Below are positions 24,561 through 38,109 of a DNA stretch of 64,000 bases, piece after piece. A program made the translations under genes and the position numbers. Under the pieces are notes generated by a model. The model ran no database searches. It was not told the origin of the DNA and worked only from the letters and a program-made list of their open reading frames with translations. The stretch is from Paragonimus westermani (taxonomy: Eukaryota > Platyhelminthes > Trematoda > Plagiorchiida > Troglotrematidae): positions 84,682-148,681 of the forward strand of contig QNGE01000854.1 of assembly GCA_008508345.1 (NCBI GenBank). The letters are read 5' to 3'. The stretch's first letter is position 1, and every line of letters starts with the position of its first letter.

Positions 24561-26800
24561 GAAGTGCTCACCAGCGTTTTGTCCACTGTTGTTTGTGAAT
24601 TTCTGAAGGCTTCGCTGTGCATTTTTAAAAATTGATTTCACTCTGTATCACAGCAGCTTCCTTATGAAACTCAGTCCACAAAAACCTGCCATTATCCCAA
24701 CCAGAACTGGACAACATATTAGTCTAACTTTTTAAATAAAGCATAATGTATTTCAAATTAGTAGACTTTCACCATTGGATAATTCAGACCACACCTCTGG
24801 CAGGCTTGTTTCTGTTGTTCACAGTACAACTCACTATTGGCGTTTAATGCCTCGTACAGATCACATATTAAAAGATCAAAAGTGTATTCCTGGGAACTTT
24901 CATAGACTATTGGAAATGTTTTCTACATGTTGAGAACATGGTTCCTCGTAATAAATTGGTAAGATAACTGTTTTTCACTTGATAAGCTGCCTGATCAAAT
25001 GGACCCTATTTAACGTCAACATGAGAATATTTGGGTGGATTTACCATACAAATCTAACCTACATTTAAATGTTAAGATGGCACTGTTCACAATGACGGTT
25101 TCTGTTCCCAAAACCAAGTATGCTAAAATCATCAAGATGAATATGGTTACACACAACATAAATGTACAGTTTCTAACGATGTATACTATATTTGAATATA
25201 CCACGATTCGCATAACATGTATTGACGTAGAATCCAAACCCGGGAAACTGAGTGTTTGTCGCCTAATCCTATTTGTCATAAGCTACTGATGCATCGTTTA
25301 TACCATTTCAGAGGTGAAGTTATTTGCCGACATTTTCTTTTGTAAACTTTTTTTGAATGATTCTAATCAATCCGCTACCACTATATCAACTCCATTTGTT
25401 TTGCGGAATATTAGTACTTTCTATCTCCGCTTTACAATGGAATATTATCTCGATGTAAATTTTGTTAATACTCCACGATTTGTGTAATTAATAAACAGTC
25501 CCCTTTAGGTGATTATAGGTATGTATTTGTTAAGCTCTCAACCACTGTGTACATGGTTAGACTCAGTATCCTTCTGCAAATCGTAGATATGATCAGACAT
25601 AAAAAGCAACGGAAAAGCCTCCCCAAGAGCTTCTCCATATTACGGACAATGTCTTCCATAAATATATAAATTCATTCTGCTACACTTCCCCACCATGAAT
25701 AACCTGCCAGATATCGTCATTATTTTTATATGTTAGTTTTCACCAAAAGGCATATTTGGTACTTGGTGAATGATCATCATCCTCACATTCGAAGAAACCC
25801 TATTCAATGTAAACACATACGTGTGCAACAAAAGTCACGCTGTAGAATTACGGTCGCTTTCGTCAAAGGTCAGAAGCGAACCACATCGTCTGACAGCTGT
25901 TTACTCTTAGATAATGCCTGGTAACGAAAGCTTCCGCGAGATTTGGATGGCAATGAAACAACTAAATGGTGTTAATTGTCCCATACAAAACATCTCCTCC
26001 AATCGTGAGTTGAAAGTAACCTCGGAGATTCACTGAACGGCTGCCTGTTTCTTTCATCTGAATCTCTTTTCTTAGCCATCGGCTTTGCGAAAACAAAACA
26101 ATGTAATTTGAAAATAGCGATACAGGAGATCCAAATTGACTGTCAACAGTTATGTTCAAACAGCTTCTAGTGGATATATGCACAGATTGCTTCTAACCGA
26201 GAAAAGAGCTAACTGATAGAAAACTGTCAGCACCGGCATGGTGCCGAAGAAAGATACGTCCGATTACATGCAAATCGGTGACCTCGAAACCCACTGAAAT
26301 GGTTACACTTTAAAACCTATCGTTGTAAAACTGAAATAGTTAATGGCAATTTGAATATCCAGTGGTGACTCAATGCCCTGTTTCGGTGATGTAATTTGGT
26401 CATCTCCATTGACTCAAGCCTGTAACACTCCGTTTCCAATCCCCTGATTGCATAAAATGTCCTGGACTTCGTTAACTGGGGTATTTTGCTTTGTAGCCAC
26501 TAACTATCTAACATTCATTCATTCGTCACGGTGATGTTATCTGATTATGTTTCGATCCTTTCCTTGTTTGTACACTTCAGTAACCAGAATCTTTTCCAAA
26601 CAGTCCTCACTAATCCAGATAGCTTTGCGGCTGTATCGGCTCATAGCTTGAGGCATTAGTTCTACTGGAAATACTACCCGCTGGAAATATTGCGTTTTGT
26701 CTTTCAAATCGCATAAAATGATATCGTGTTCTAAACCTACTTAACTCTCACAGGTAGCTCTTATACGTCAAACTTCGGAATGAGATCACATCAGTACCAG
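24560..26800. other. Unassigned non-coding DNA
   Basis: No gene recognised. A minus-strand frame at 25016-25279 has a hydrophobic stretch but no other support. Confidence 0.4.
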
Positions 26801-26816
26801 CTTTTTAACCATTGGA

Positions 26817-27318
26817 CTAGAACGTGGTTATGAAAGTAACAGAGAGTAACCGACCAAAAGTTCGCATATCTGGCATCACGCACTGAACCACTAGTGACGT
26901 CATCGTCAGAAAATGACGGTGTATTCCCAGTGGATCAACCAACACTGTACAACTCTGAACTTCGGATGCGAATGAACTGACGAACTTAAACGGTAATCGA
27001 GGGGCTGATTTACGCAGTCCATCAGTGTCTACCTTCTTCACGTGTTCATCTCTTAAGAATTGGTGATCTTTCGGAAAAACAACCCGCTAATTCGCATTTA
27101 GCATGTGACAAAGTTACGGTGGTTACTGTATACGTTAGGTTATTAGAATGCCCAAAATATGATTTGAAAGCACTCGCAAAAAATGTCTCGGATTTATTTT
27201 CGTTTGCAACTAAGGCATTGCAACGAGATATCAAGCTGGGAATGCTTGCTAAGGCACACGGAACTGTTTGAGCACCACCTTGTCTAATCGGTGTGTAAAA
27301 ATGCTGAAACAACATCAC
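26817..27318 (-). pseudogene. CR1/Jockey-like LINE reverse transcriptase relic
   Basis: Reading the minus strand from 27318, NALVANENKSETFFASAF resembles the stretch before the RT of CR1/Jockey LINEs, where a residue-poor linker is followed by KAExFxxFFxSVF. Further on, in a shifted frame, STGNTPSFSDDDVTSG...YANFWSVTL resembles the TGxIPxDWKxAxVTPxFKxG...NYRPVSL block. The order is right. Several stops and frame shifts are present. The fingers and catalytic centre beyond 26817 were not found. Confidence 0.45.
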
Positions 27319-27329
27319 AAATTTGAGTC

Positions 27330-30300
27330 GTAATTTTCTCCCACACAGAATTATGGTTCACAGAAAGGTGGTGTGGTGTTGTTACGGTCAGCTTTCCGTA
27401 TATTTGCCTTCTAATTAGAAGAGTCAAACAAAATTTAGTATACTGTTTCCCCTTACCATTTGTTCCTTCGCTCTACCTTTGTCTTGGAAAACAAAACGTA
27501 GGTCTGAAAAGTGGTTTGTTGTGGTTTGTATACAGTTCGCCGAATAAATGATGTATTATCTGGTCATGACTTGCTTGTTTTTCAACACAGTTGACTAGTT
27601 GCTGCAATTTAACATCATACGCTCACGTCCTATCAATATGCTGGATTGCTGGTCTCGGCCTACCATGCTGTCCTCACGTTGTAAACGGTCGCACTCCTTT
27701 GACAAAATCATGTGGCTGTCATCTTGTAAGGTAAACTGATAAAGGAGAATTCGAACAGATCATAGGCAACAGTCAAGTTGCGAACGTTTAACCAGGTCAT
27801 CTTTCAAAGATTTGGTGCAATATTCTCTGACATACAAAGTCAAACTTGCTAATTTGAGTGAAGAGAAGACTAGTTATGCAACCGAGAGAGTTCTGACCCT
27901 TGGGCACTCAAAACAGTTTGGAACCGGGTGGTAACTGTAAAACCACATTCTCAGATTGATTACCAGTTTAGATTTGTAAGGGTTATTAAAAATTCACATG
28001 ATGATTCTGAGACAGGCTTCGATATCCGATGAGTCAAATTCAAATTGCCACAGAAAACACGTGAACAATTTAAAAGAAGTCTAGGTTAAATTAAAGTACA
28101 TCAGATTTCCGAAGCACCCTTGTGAGTCAGCAAAGATTCGCAACGGGCATGAACGGGAGTATCGAACATCATCTTATACATGACCTACCAGCTCGCATTG
28201 TGTATAGAGGCACGAACATGCTGGTTGGTGGTTTTGGTAACTAAATCGGTTGTTTAACACACCTTTACTTGCAGTTTGTATACAAACGTTCCCATTGGCT
28301 AAGAAACTGGTCTGGTTGTGGGATAGGTTCAGCAAACAGCTTGTTTGCAATCTGCATATTGTCCCACAACCAGTGTTGTCTACTGACAGCTCACACTAAC
28401 GGAAACATAAAAAATAATCTGATAAAGTTCAAAATGTCAAAAAAGATATTAACCAAAACATATACGCTCTCAGTATGCACGGCTGCATTACCGTAGTAGC
28501 TACATCATCCTGTAACATTATGTTGTTTTCCTTAACCTCAGATAGACACTTTAAGTCAGTTCCGTTTTTGTCTGGGATCTCCAAGTAAATATAACCTTAA
28601 TGGAGCATGAGGGTAAACACTATACAGATTCACAAACAATTTCAAATTCTCTCTTCCGCAACCAGTGTGGAACGAACAGTCCGCGATGGAATTTGTTTTG
28701 TCGCAATAGTGACCTTCAAAAAACGAAATAGCATTCAATTTGAAGTGAGAGGTTTTTTGAGCAGTCTGTATCTGCTTATTCACCACCGTGAACAAACTGA
28801 CCTCCGAAAGTCTCAAGTAGGTAACGGTGGACCATGGTAAGACGTACAACTACGAATCTCGTTCACATCCAACCTGATAGCCCATGTACAACTCAAAAAT
28901 CTGTTGGCTAAATGTGTGGCCTCATCTCGTGTTCACTCTGACCTATTCCTGTGGGGCAAGTCACGTTGGTTGCAAAAGCAATTCTTAGAGAATACGTGAG
29001 CACCACTCCACTTGGCTGACTAAGGGCAAGGTGGAGTACATTACGAGTACAATTCCCACGCACCTAGTTGATTTAAGGGACCAATTTTCACCAAAAGTGG
29101 TTCTCCAGACTATTTACTGCTTGCCCAACCGCTAATCCAGAGAAAATAATTTTCATATTCTGGCGACCACGGGACCCGGTTGTGCAATCCACAGTTGTGC
29201 GCCCTATAATTACTATGTGTCTCCTTCAACCACCTGAGACCTCCGGAGATCAGCTTGGCCGCGTAACTGTCTACCATATCACAAACACGTGGCGTGATTA
29301 TGTGATCAATTCCTCTTGATTTTGTCCGCTTTCAAACCACGATGGCATAAAATGTTATGTAATTGGCCGGATGATGAAAAACGAAGGCAGACTGTTGGCC
29401 AAAACACTTTTCACTCGTAATAGACGCATGTGGGCTATTCGAAGCTACTCATTCACAGTATGCTTAGTTCCCAGCAATCATTTTTTGCGTTTCCATTCAT
29501 ATGCCAGTCCGTCTTATCAAGGGTTATAAATCACCTGTTACAACACGCGTTTATGGGGTTGAGCCACTTTAACGGACACTGTGAATTTCAATGCCACGGA
29601 GATTAACCGGCGATACTGAGTATGCTGAATGTGTTCCGGCAGTCTGTTGTGATACAAAGCGAGCGATCTAGGTCAGAACCTGCTAAAGGAGTCCAAGTCT
29701 TGTCTTACGGGAAACCACTTGGATGTGCCATAATTCGTTCCTCAGTTTTATGGAAGCAGATCATTTGGCACCGTGTTACTTTGAAACAGTCGGACCATTC
29801 CACTGTTGGCTGTGATTAGCTGTCTAAGTGGTTCAGTCACCTCATTGCTTCTTTCTGGCATATCCTTGTCGTCTAGACTGTCCCACCCTACCTACAGCCC
29901 CCCAGAAGTGTCACAGATCCTCTAAGCTGACCGACGGAAGTGACTACTGAGTTCTCTAAATCATCCACTTTAGACCACTTTTTTCATAGGTACCCGAAAG
30001 TCTAGCTAGGCATTAAACAACAAGTGGAGTAGAGCATTCAAACCAGGTTTTCAGCAGGTGAAACCCGCATTGCAGCAAGTGTAAGCTTTGTGGTTGAAGC
30101 ATCCGCATTCGTTTGAGCGATGATAGATTAGCAAATTCCACACGAGTTTTCACTTCGCAGTAAGTGAACCTTTTTATGTGTGAATCGTTTGAGTTGCCCG
30201 GAATATTTAGAGAAGCTGCAGTGAGTCCTTACGACCAGCATGAGCATGATTACCTTAGAGATAGCTAATTTGGTCTGAAGCGTGCCTTCGTCCATTTGTT

Positions 30301-33300
30301 TAGCATTCATGTATGTATTCTTAACTTGTTTGGTGTCGTATGTCAACGTACTGGAAATCAGTGGATTGATGAGAACCTAAAGTGTTGTGTATAACTGCAA
30401 AAACGTGGAAATGTGCTCAGGGGATCTTCATTGCAATTTCATTAACTTGATCACAGACAGGCGAATAGTGAGCACACATTCAGAGATACCATAATGCTTC
30501 TTCATGACATTCATCCTTCAGTGTCTTCTAAAAACTGAGACATCAGTCTTTTCACAAACATGCTTACAACATAAGTTGAAGTTCCTTAGATGCTTGGTGG
30601 ATCAGACAGCAGGATTTGCAGCCGATTCAATGAGATGAAGTATAGATTTAAAGATTAAACGAGCACACACGAGGCTCGTACTACGAGTGCAAATGCGCCT
30701 TGCGTCTCTCCTAAAGTAACTGAACAGTCGGAATTTATCGTTTTCAAAGGTAGCATGGCCAAGTTGTCAGTCTGCTCGTCTTAATTATAAAAACCTGAAA
30801 CATTTTTGCTCATATCTAAGCCCAATATTTTGATGAATTACCTTGGCGAATTGACTATAACGTTGCTTCCAAATTTTGCACACAATTTTCAGTTGGACTG
30901 CAGGTTGCGATGCAAGTTATCTACCTATCTATCTACCTGGGTTTACAACCAGAAGCGCTCATTCTTGGCTTGAATGACAGAGTGGGTGATGCGTTGACAA
31001 ACTTCAGAATCCTACGATACACCTCTAATTCCGTTACACGTGTTCAGTGTGTGACTGAGACGATGGGATATATGCTGGTTATAGGTCCATTTGGGAGACA
31101 CGTGTTTTGAATTCGGAAAGCACAGTCATTCTCATGTCACCTGATGCCTATCTTTTGTAAGATGATGACACTTTGATGCTTGAGTACGACTCGGTTGTGC
31201 AACCCATACTACAGGAAGCGAACTTCGTAGTAAAATATCAGCGACTGCCAAACACCACAAAAATCTCTAGGTTTTTTGTGTGGTTATTTTCATGTCACCA
31301 ACTTGAACGGGTGTGCACAACAGACTGACTGTCAACACGTCAGTTTTTGACACGTGTTTGCTGCACACTAACAAAAATCATTCCGAGCACTCTGGACTCG
31401 TGTGTTCAGGAGATAAAGATCCCAAGTAAACTGTTCGATGGACACGGGATATCATGAACACATTTGGCTAATCACGCGTATACTGAAAAATGTGGCAGCA
31501 CAGTGTTCCGGATTGGCAAAAAAGTATTCCTGGCTTTTTTAAACAAGGAGACAAAGCCATAAGAATTGAGCCCATTTGTTTGCAGTTGCGATGTGTACTA
31601 ATGGGGTTCTGTCCGTGAAAAAAAAGAGGTTTGCACCGGACTGTTAAAATGTCAAAATAAACAACAAACTAATAGTCAAGAATTGCATGTTGTTGATAGT
31701 TTGCTAGAACCTCAGCTTTTTGTGTTGCCGAAGAAAGGGGTAAAAATCGTTTACCCACATGCATCCTTCTGCACTATGGTCTAGCTTGGTTTCTACGCTC
31801 GTCGTTAAGTCTTGTTACCTTAAGAAAGATAACGACTGGTTAGTATTAAGTGCTGTAAATGATCGTTCGGAGTATCTGAACGTAATACGAAGGTTTTGCA
31901 CTTATAACCGACTCGAAAGAAGCTTGAACGCTACCTCGAAAACGAGCCGAAAAAGTGGTATTGACCAATTTTGGGACACCAAATTCCTGTAAGCTAACCG
32001 TCACCGGCACCCTCACACGAAGATGTGCGCGATTTGCTGCCAGACCAGTGATATCCTGTTGTAAATACCGTCACTTTGATGAGAAAAAACCACTTGACTG
32101 TTCCATCACTTGCCCACTTTGGCCTAAGTGAGCTGGCGCCAAACTGGCAATCAACACTCTTACGAGGTACGTAATATAACTTCGTACGTATATGGCACAC
32201 ACACGTATATGGCATGCATATGGCTGAAGACAGTGATTTTTGTGTGCTAAAGCTGAGACCTTTTTTATAATGTTGAATGACACTGTTTTTAATTCGTATA
32301 TGTGCAGAGTTATATGACTGGTCAACATCCTGTCATTTCTTGCAACTCTTGACACAGCTGTATTTTTTCACTTCCATTTGCAAGGAGGAAATTGCGACGG
32401 ACCAAAGTGCTCAGCATTTTATGAAAACGATGTCATGTAGTCTACATAAGTAGAGTGACGTTACAACAATACTTCGCACGTTGATTCCCCTGTATCTTTC
32501 CATTCCGTTTTTTATCGACCGAAACCCATAAGCGCGAGTTTTTGAGGTGGATATTCTCCATACGGCTTTTTTTCAGTTCAGTGCTGACGCAATATTGCAA
32601 CTTACGTCGATAGACAACTTAAATTTAGGGCCAAGACCAGATAGACACTAAGTTATGGTATGTTGTGAACAGTCAATATTTTAACCAAAAAATCATCCAA
32701 ATTACAACTTAAGGTTCTCAGCTGGCAGCTGTTTTGGTCGTTCGTTTGTTAGATCCCTATTCATGAGATCCAGAAAACAGCACTACACTTTCGCAATGTT
32801 AATTTTTGCCTTCGTGAGGAAACTCGAAAATTGTCCGAACAACCTCAAAAGTACTCAAATCGTCTGTTGACATTCCTGGTCAATCATTGCGTCTTCTGTC
32901 CCACGAAACCCATAAAACTAATCCCTAAGATTTTGGAATTAACCGGCTTAACCTCCCTGGCGAATACTCAGGCAATCTATAACACAGACATCATTCTCCA
33001 ATAGTCCATTCATGCACCAGACGACGCCTGCTATCTATTTGCTCCTGTTTATACCTCCACCTTTCTCGATTAATTCCAACTGTCGGTCACTTCGAACTGA
33101 ACGTAAACAGTCAGGATAAGTTGACAACCTATTCGTTTATGACGATCATTGTTTCGATTTTTACGTCGTTCATTCCATTGCTAATCTCTTGAGTAAAATT
33201 TACCAAATTTGAAACGGCTGATACCCAGGTGATCAGAAAAGACAGCCATTTGATAAAGCTCTGCGTATCAGGAAATCGAATGACGCATTACTAAAACGAA

Positions 33301-36020
33301 ACCAATAACTGCGCCTCATATGACGGCGAAATATGTATGAAGCTTCAATGTTGTACACGTAACGACCGGGAGCAGTAGAACAATTTCAATAGTTGGCATA
33401 CGCGTCCTTGATCACACCGGATACGTTAACTCACGTCACGTGACTTTTGTGCGTTTTATGAGAAGTCGCCGTCTAGACTCATTCATGACAGTATGTCACT
33501 GACTTTTTCTTAACAATTATTGTGTTTTTGAACGATATTGTGGCTCCATATTTGTACATTTTTTTGCCCACCACATATTTAGGACACCGTGCTTTGCCTT
33601 GTCACAGTCTATTGGTCACGGCTCCGGCAAAACCGAAACGCTCGCTGAAAAGTCAGCTATGAATGTTGTCAGAAGCGATCGGTATTTCCACTGCTTTCGT
33701 TAATCCAGCTAGAACCAGACTGAATGTTTTGACAACATCAGACAGTTTAGCATTGGAACGACAGTTAGCTACCAACGGATAGATGAACCGCCACAGATAG
33801 CCCTGTTTCGCGCTGCTACACGACCGGTCCACATTCGCACATGTGAAATTCGTAGCCAAGAGAACGGGTATTGGTCGTCCTTTTCACCGTTTATAAAAGT
33901 TAACTCCAATGAGTTCAGTAATTAATCGGAAAAAGTGTCAATAACATGGCTTTTTCTTCGCTGTCTCATTGCACTATGCTTGTCAAAGGAATTACACCCT
34001 CAGCTTATAATCACCCGTGGCTGCCGACTCTGAACATTGCGAAGACCGTGAGCCTTAGTTCCGTTTTAGCCGCTGCCACGTAAGTTACTTGACATACGAA
34101 CAATGCTATATTTGGATTATACAGAGCTGTCGCGGCTTCTGTTTACCCACACGTATCATCTTCGACTTCCGGTAATTATCACATTAGAAACGTCTGAACG
34201 ACTACAGCCAGAAAAAGTTTCCACATAAGATGGCTATCCAATCTGTGTTACACTACACTAGAACCTACACACTGTATATGATAGGTTGGTGTGTGCGTGG
34301 AAGTACTGAGCACAATGAATGAAAATCGGTAAATATACACGTGGTCTTCTGACAGAACCGACAAACACTTCGCATAACACATATTGGCGCTCCCGTCAGC
34401 TACAGAAATCGATATAACACCAAATGATCACTGAGTACATATAGATGGATCGTATTGCCTTGACCTACAAATGAACTGAAAGCAAAAGCCGAGCTCGAAA
34501 CGAAATGGACTAGCGCAAAAATAATGCGTGCATTAAAGTTAGACGCAAAATTCGTACCGTAGCCATCCCTCTAAATTTCAAGCATCTGTCCTACCGGTAA
34601 AATTAGGTCTAATGTTTATCCGCAGTTGAGTTCGTAACCAAACCGACTTCGTTCCCATGCTCCAGACAAAATCTGTTGCAGAGTGACCACACCAGTAGGA
34701 CACCTGCGTGTTCATTAATTATGTCACTATACAGCTAGCTGACCTAGTAATGCCAATGTAATCTTCCTAAAAGTAGCCATGACTATGAAAAAATTTCTGT
34801 CGAGAACAATTTAGAACAGATTGTATTTATGTATTTCGTCAAATTTAGCCAAGAAAATAATTGTCGAAAATAGGTGCTTTCCTGATTATCAATGAAATTC
34901 TACAGTTTTGAATGTCATTCAAATTGTGCCCGATTTCCACACACCCAAATTGGTCAGGATACCAGTATTTGCCTTTTGAACCATGAAATTAATTCATTCC
35001 GGATTATCTCTACACAGACCTAAGAGAAACTGCTCTAATGGGTACTTGAGGAGTTAAGTTGCCAGTCCAATCAGTAGTCTCCAGCGATACTCAAATCAGC
35101 ATAGGTGAATGTTGCAAATTGCCTATTTCAAAACCTTTCTTCCACGAAATACTCATCTATGGAAATTATTATACGGCGTATGTATTGCGGCATTGTTTTA
35201 TTGGGAAATGACATTTTTGCCTCAAAGGACAGTGGAAAACATTGTGCTGTAGCGAAACTTGTTGTCAGTTTCTTTTTCTAAAACGAGATTGTCAGTCCAC
35301 TGAAAAACCGCTCCACATCACTGCTCATAATCCATGGTGGTCTGGCTGTTTAAAACAAGCTAATGAACTGGGAATCAACAAGTGAACATCGTCCCAAACT
35401 TATACATCGGTATGCATCGCGAAGACAACTGAACGGAAGGAAACACCAACAGATGTATTCATCGCACATCCCGTTGATCAACAAAGTTTCACATACGGCC
35501 ATGGCCACCAGACTTCAAAAGCACTCAAAACAGGACGAAAATTACACCGTTGTTAATAATTCGCACACCGAGTGCCATTTAGTGGCGCTCCTGTGGGGTG
35601 CGAGCTTCTAAACCACTGCGTTGCACGCTAGCAGATAGAGTCCAGGTCCACACAGATAACCAATCGCTAATCCTAACACCATTCTTCACCTCGGGTCATG
35701 TTCATTGATCCAAAATGATTGATCCACAAAATTTCAAACAGTCATTTGACGTCACATTACAATGAGCAGTGTGGGAACCACACTAGTTCGGATCGGACAA
35801 AGGATCAAGGGATACAGCAGCGCGGAAAGATGAACATACAAACAAGCATTAATACGTTATTTCAGTCAAGAATTTCAGTGAAGAAGACAGTAGGCTACTA
35901 TAACACGATTTATGTCCAGACAAATTTCGGTGCACCTTGACGAGTGCATACTACAGACCATTTATATATAAGTATGAGAAAGATACCAGAAAAGGCGAAT
36001 TGTCAGAGTGCACAATCACT
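27330..36020. other. Unassigned non-coding DNA
   Basis: No gene, RNA or transposon motif is recognised in nearly 9 kb. Frames are short (up to 97 codons), overlap between strands and carry no family signature. This is the largest blank stretch of the window and may include old, unrecognisable repeats. Confidence 0.4.
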
Positions 36021-36024
36021 GTCA

Positions 36025-37178
36025 CTACCACGGTAGAGACAACCCCAGAAACAGTTGTTACTGAACATACAACACGGGTTTGAACTATCGGATTGCAATC
36101 GCTTCGGCATAGCGCAGTGTTAGCCTGTTCGCCTGACGTTGAGTAGATAACGCGAAATACCGTTGTGGGATCACATTAGTGTTGTGTCATTAGAAAATGA
36201 CGCGCAATAGACGATGCAGGCCCTTTGTTTCTATACCCGAGTGTGACGTCATTTGTTCGCGTGACTTTCGGGATGTGCTCCATGACCTGGTTCACAACTG
36301 ACGGTCAATCCTGTCTATGTAGGATGCCCCGCATTTACATCGATAGTCACATATAAGGTTGGGTTCGACTGAATCGAGTACCGGTTGTATCACACAGGGT
36401 GTCGGAATACGGAAAGTTCTGAACAGAATCACTGGGACAACTGCATTATGTGTTCTCGCGATAAAACTGACCAGTCGACAGTGGATAAGTTGGCATACAT
36501 CATCACCCTTGAAGGGAAGATGAAGAAATACCAGCTTTTTGGACACTGTGTCAGATCGAATTCCTATATCGATTGGCTGTTTAAATCTTGCAATAAACGG
36601 TTTTGGGTAACTGTTTTGTTGTACGGTGATCTCTAACAGGACCATCACTTCTTAAACAGCATCTTCAGTGCAAATACGTCTGGCCCGATCGAACAAACTT
36701 TGTTTGTAGAATCAGTGAACAAAGCTTTCAAAATGCAGGTACTGACCTGTTTAAGTCCTCTTGCGATGGACACTTCGTTGAATCGAGCCATCTGCATTTC
36801 TCCTGATGCATGTATCCAGAAATGGGGATACTCCAACTTCTTGATCATGTGCCTTTATACAAGAAAGCAGATATTCGATACCTTCTTCTAGGGGAACGCT
36901 CGTAAACAGCAAATCCATATCAAGTGAACGTAGATAAATACTCATCGCGAATATTCATTGTCGCAAGTAAGCCAACAAGTTCGAAATTATCTTTCACACT
37001 GAAGTGAGTAACTCGGAAGTTCGGTGAACAACTTAGCTACTTTGCGTTGTGGCGAGTGAACCGGAAAAAATTGGCCTGAGTAGAAATCCAGGTGTGTGAA
37101 GTTCCGGAGTACATACAGCTGTGGAACCTGAGTTCCAGTGGACTGTGGAGAATCAAAAGTTGCTTCGTTGATGAGGCA
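36025..37178 (-). pseudogene. Penelope-like element, main copy of an inverted pair
   Basis: Minus-strand translation with several frame shifts gives the PLE blocks in order: FSVKDNFELV (about 36990), LDMDLLFTSVPLEEGIEYLL (about 36915), FLDTCIRRNADGSIQRSVHRKRT with a following TGQY (about 36800-36740), SLFDRARRICTED (about 36700-36660), KLVFLHLPFKGDDV (about 36520), and the GIY-YIG start CGASYIDR (about 36320). Then come SSIARHF, RYAEAIAIR and the family's usual end at LPW plus stop (36025-36033). The segment with the catalytic YVDD is deleted between FTSVP and FLDT. Multiple stops make it inactive. Its 3' third is duplicated in inverted orientation at 37179-37460. Confidence 0.85.
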
Positions 37179-37460
37179 TTGATGTACGCCAACTTATTCA
37201 CTGTCGACTGGTCAGTTTTATCGCGAGAACACATAATGCAGTTGTCCCAGTGATTCTGTTCAGAACTTTCCGTATTCCGACACCCTGTGTGATACAACCA
37301 GTACTCGATTCAGTCGAACCCAACCTTATCTGTGACTATCGATGTAAATGCGGGGCATCCTACATAGACAGGATTGACCATCAGTTGTGAACCAGAGTCA
37401 CGGAGCACATCCCGAAAGTCACGCGAACACATAACGTCACAGCCGCGCATAGAAACAAGG
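37179..37460 (+). pseudogene. Penelope-like element, inverted 3' partial copy
   Basis: This is the reverse complement of 36222-36506. In the 200 bases of the inner part I count about five mismatches, roughly 97% identity, with more toward the outer end. It encodes the same LIHCRLVSFIARTHN...CKCGASYIDRIDHQL stretch on the plus strand. The two copies are arranged 5' to 5' with nothing between them at the junction near 37178/37179. Confidence 0.85.
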
Positions 37461-37888
37461 AACAGTTGATAAAGTTTGTTTTAATCAGTAGGCCATTCAT
37501 AGATCTAGTTTTTCAGGTAGCTTTTTCTATCTTGCTCACAGTTACAAACAGTACAACCGCGGTTTTTCCAGTACTTCACACAATAAAACTGGTCGTTTTG
37601 TTTTCGTTGTATCTTTTGTCTGATTTGCCTCAACGTTCGATACGGATTTCCGTAGTTGATTACACCGACTGGAACAGAAAATCAACTGGCGAGCTTCGTA
37701 CAAATTACCAGTAGCTTCTAAATTTGCTAATGAGTCAAATATTCTGCGGTGTTCCACGTCATACTGCCTTCAGTGGCATTATCCTGTTCACGTTGACTAT
37801 TGGTCCATTTCAGCTTGTTCAACGTGTTCTTAAGAAGTATAGTTGAGCTGCAAACCATTCCAAAGCTGTTTTTATTCTCGTATTCATA

Positions 37889-38098
37889 TCAAAAGGATAG
37901 GAATTCCAAGATGATATAGGAATGGTGTCTTTTACTCCATGGAGAAGATCGTTCGTGAAGCGGAAGTGTGTTGCATACCAAACGCATGAGGTCTGACAGA
38001 ACACCATCGGTTCGTCCGAAATAGATTCCGCAAATTATGTCACCAACCCATATTCCTGCTACCAGATGCTGAAGTTCACCTGTGGGTACATAGGGCAT
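37889..38098 (-). pseudogene. Penelope-like GIY-YIG fragment
   Basis: The minus-strand 69-codon frame reads ...ICGIYFGRTDGVLSDLMRLV. This aligns with the CxCGxxYIGRTDRxLxxRxxEH core of the PLE endonuclease, and VPTGELQHLVAG before it fits the linker preceding that core. The sequence downstream is too eroded to follow. It lies just beyond the inverted PLE pair and has a different sequence, so it is a separate insertion. Confidence 0.45.
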
Positions 38099-38109
38099 TG
38101 TTTTTGCGC

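Noticed and set aside
35590..35640. Possible minus-strand tRNA-SINE head (GCAGTGGTTTAGAAGC)
   Set aside because: A box A-like motif is present but no convincing box B or SINE body could be aligned.
36090..36150. tRNA box A-like sequence (ATAGCGCAGTGTTAGCC)
   Set aside because: On the minus strand this is the coding region of the PLE C-terminus (RYAEAIAIR), and no box B follows at tRNA spacing.
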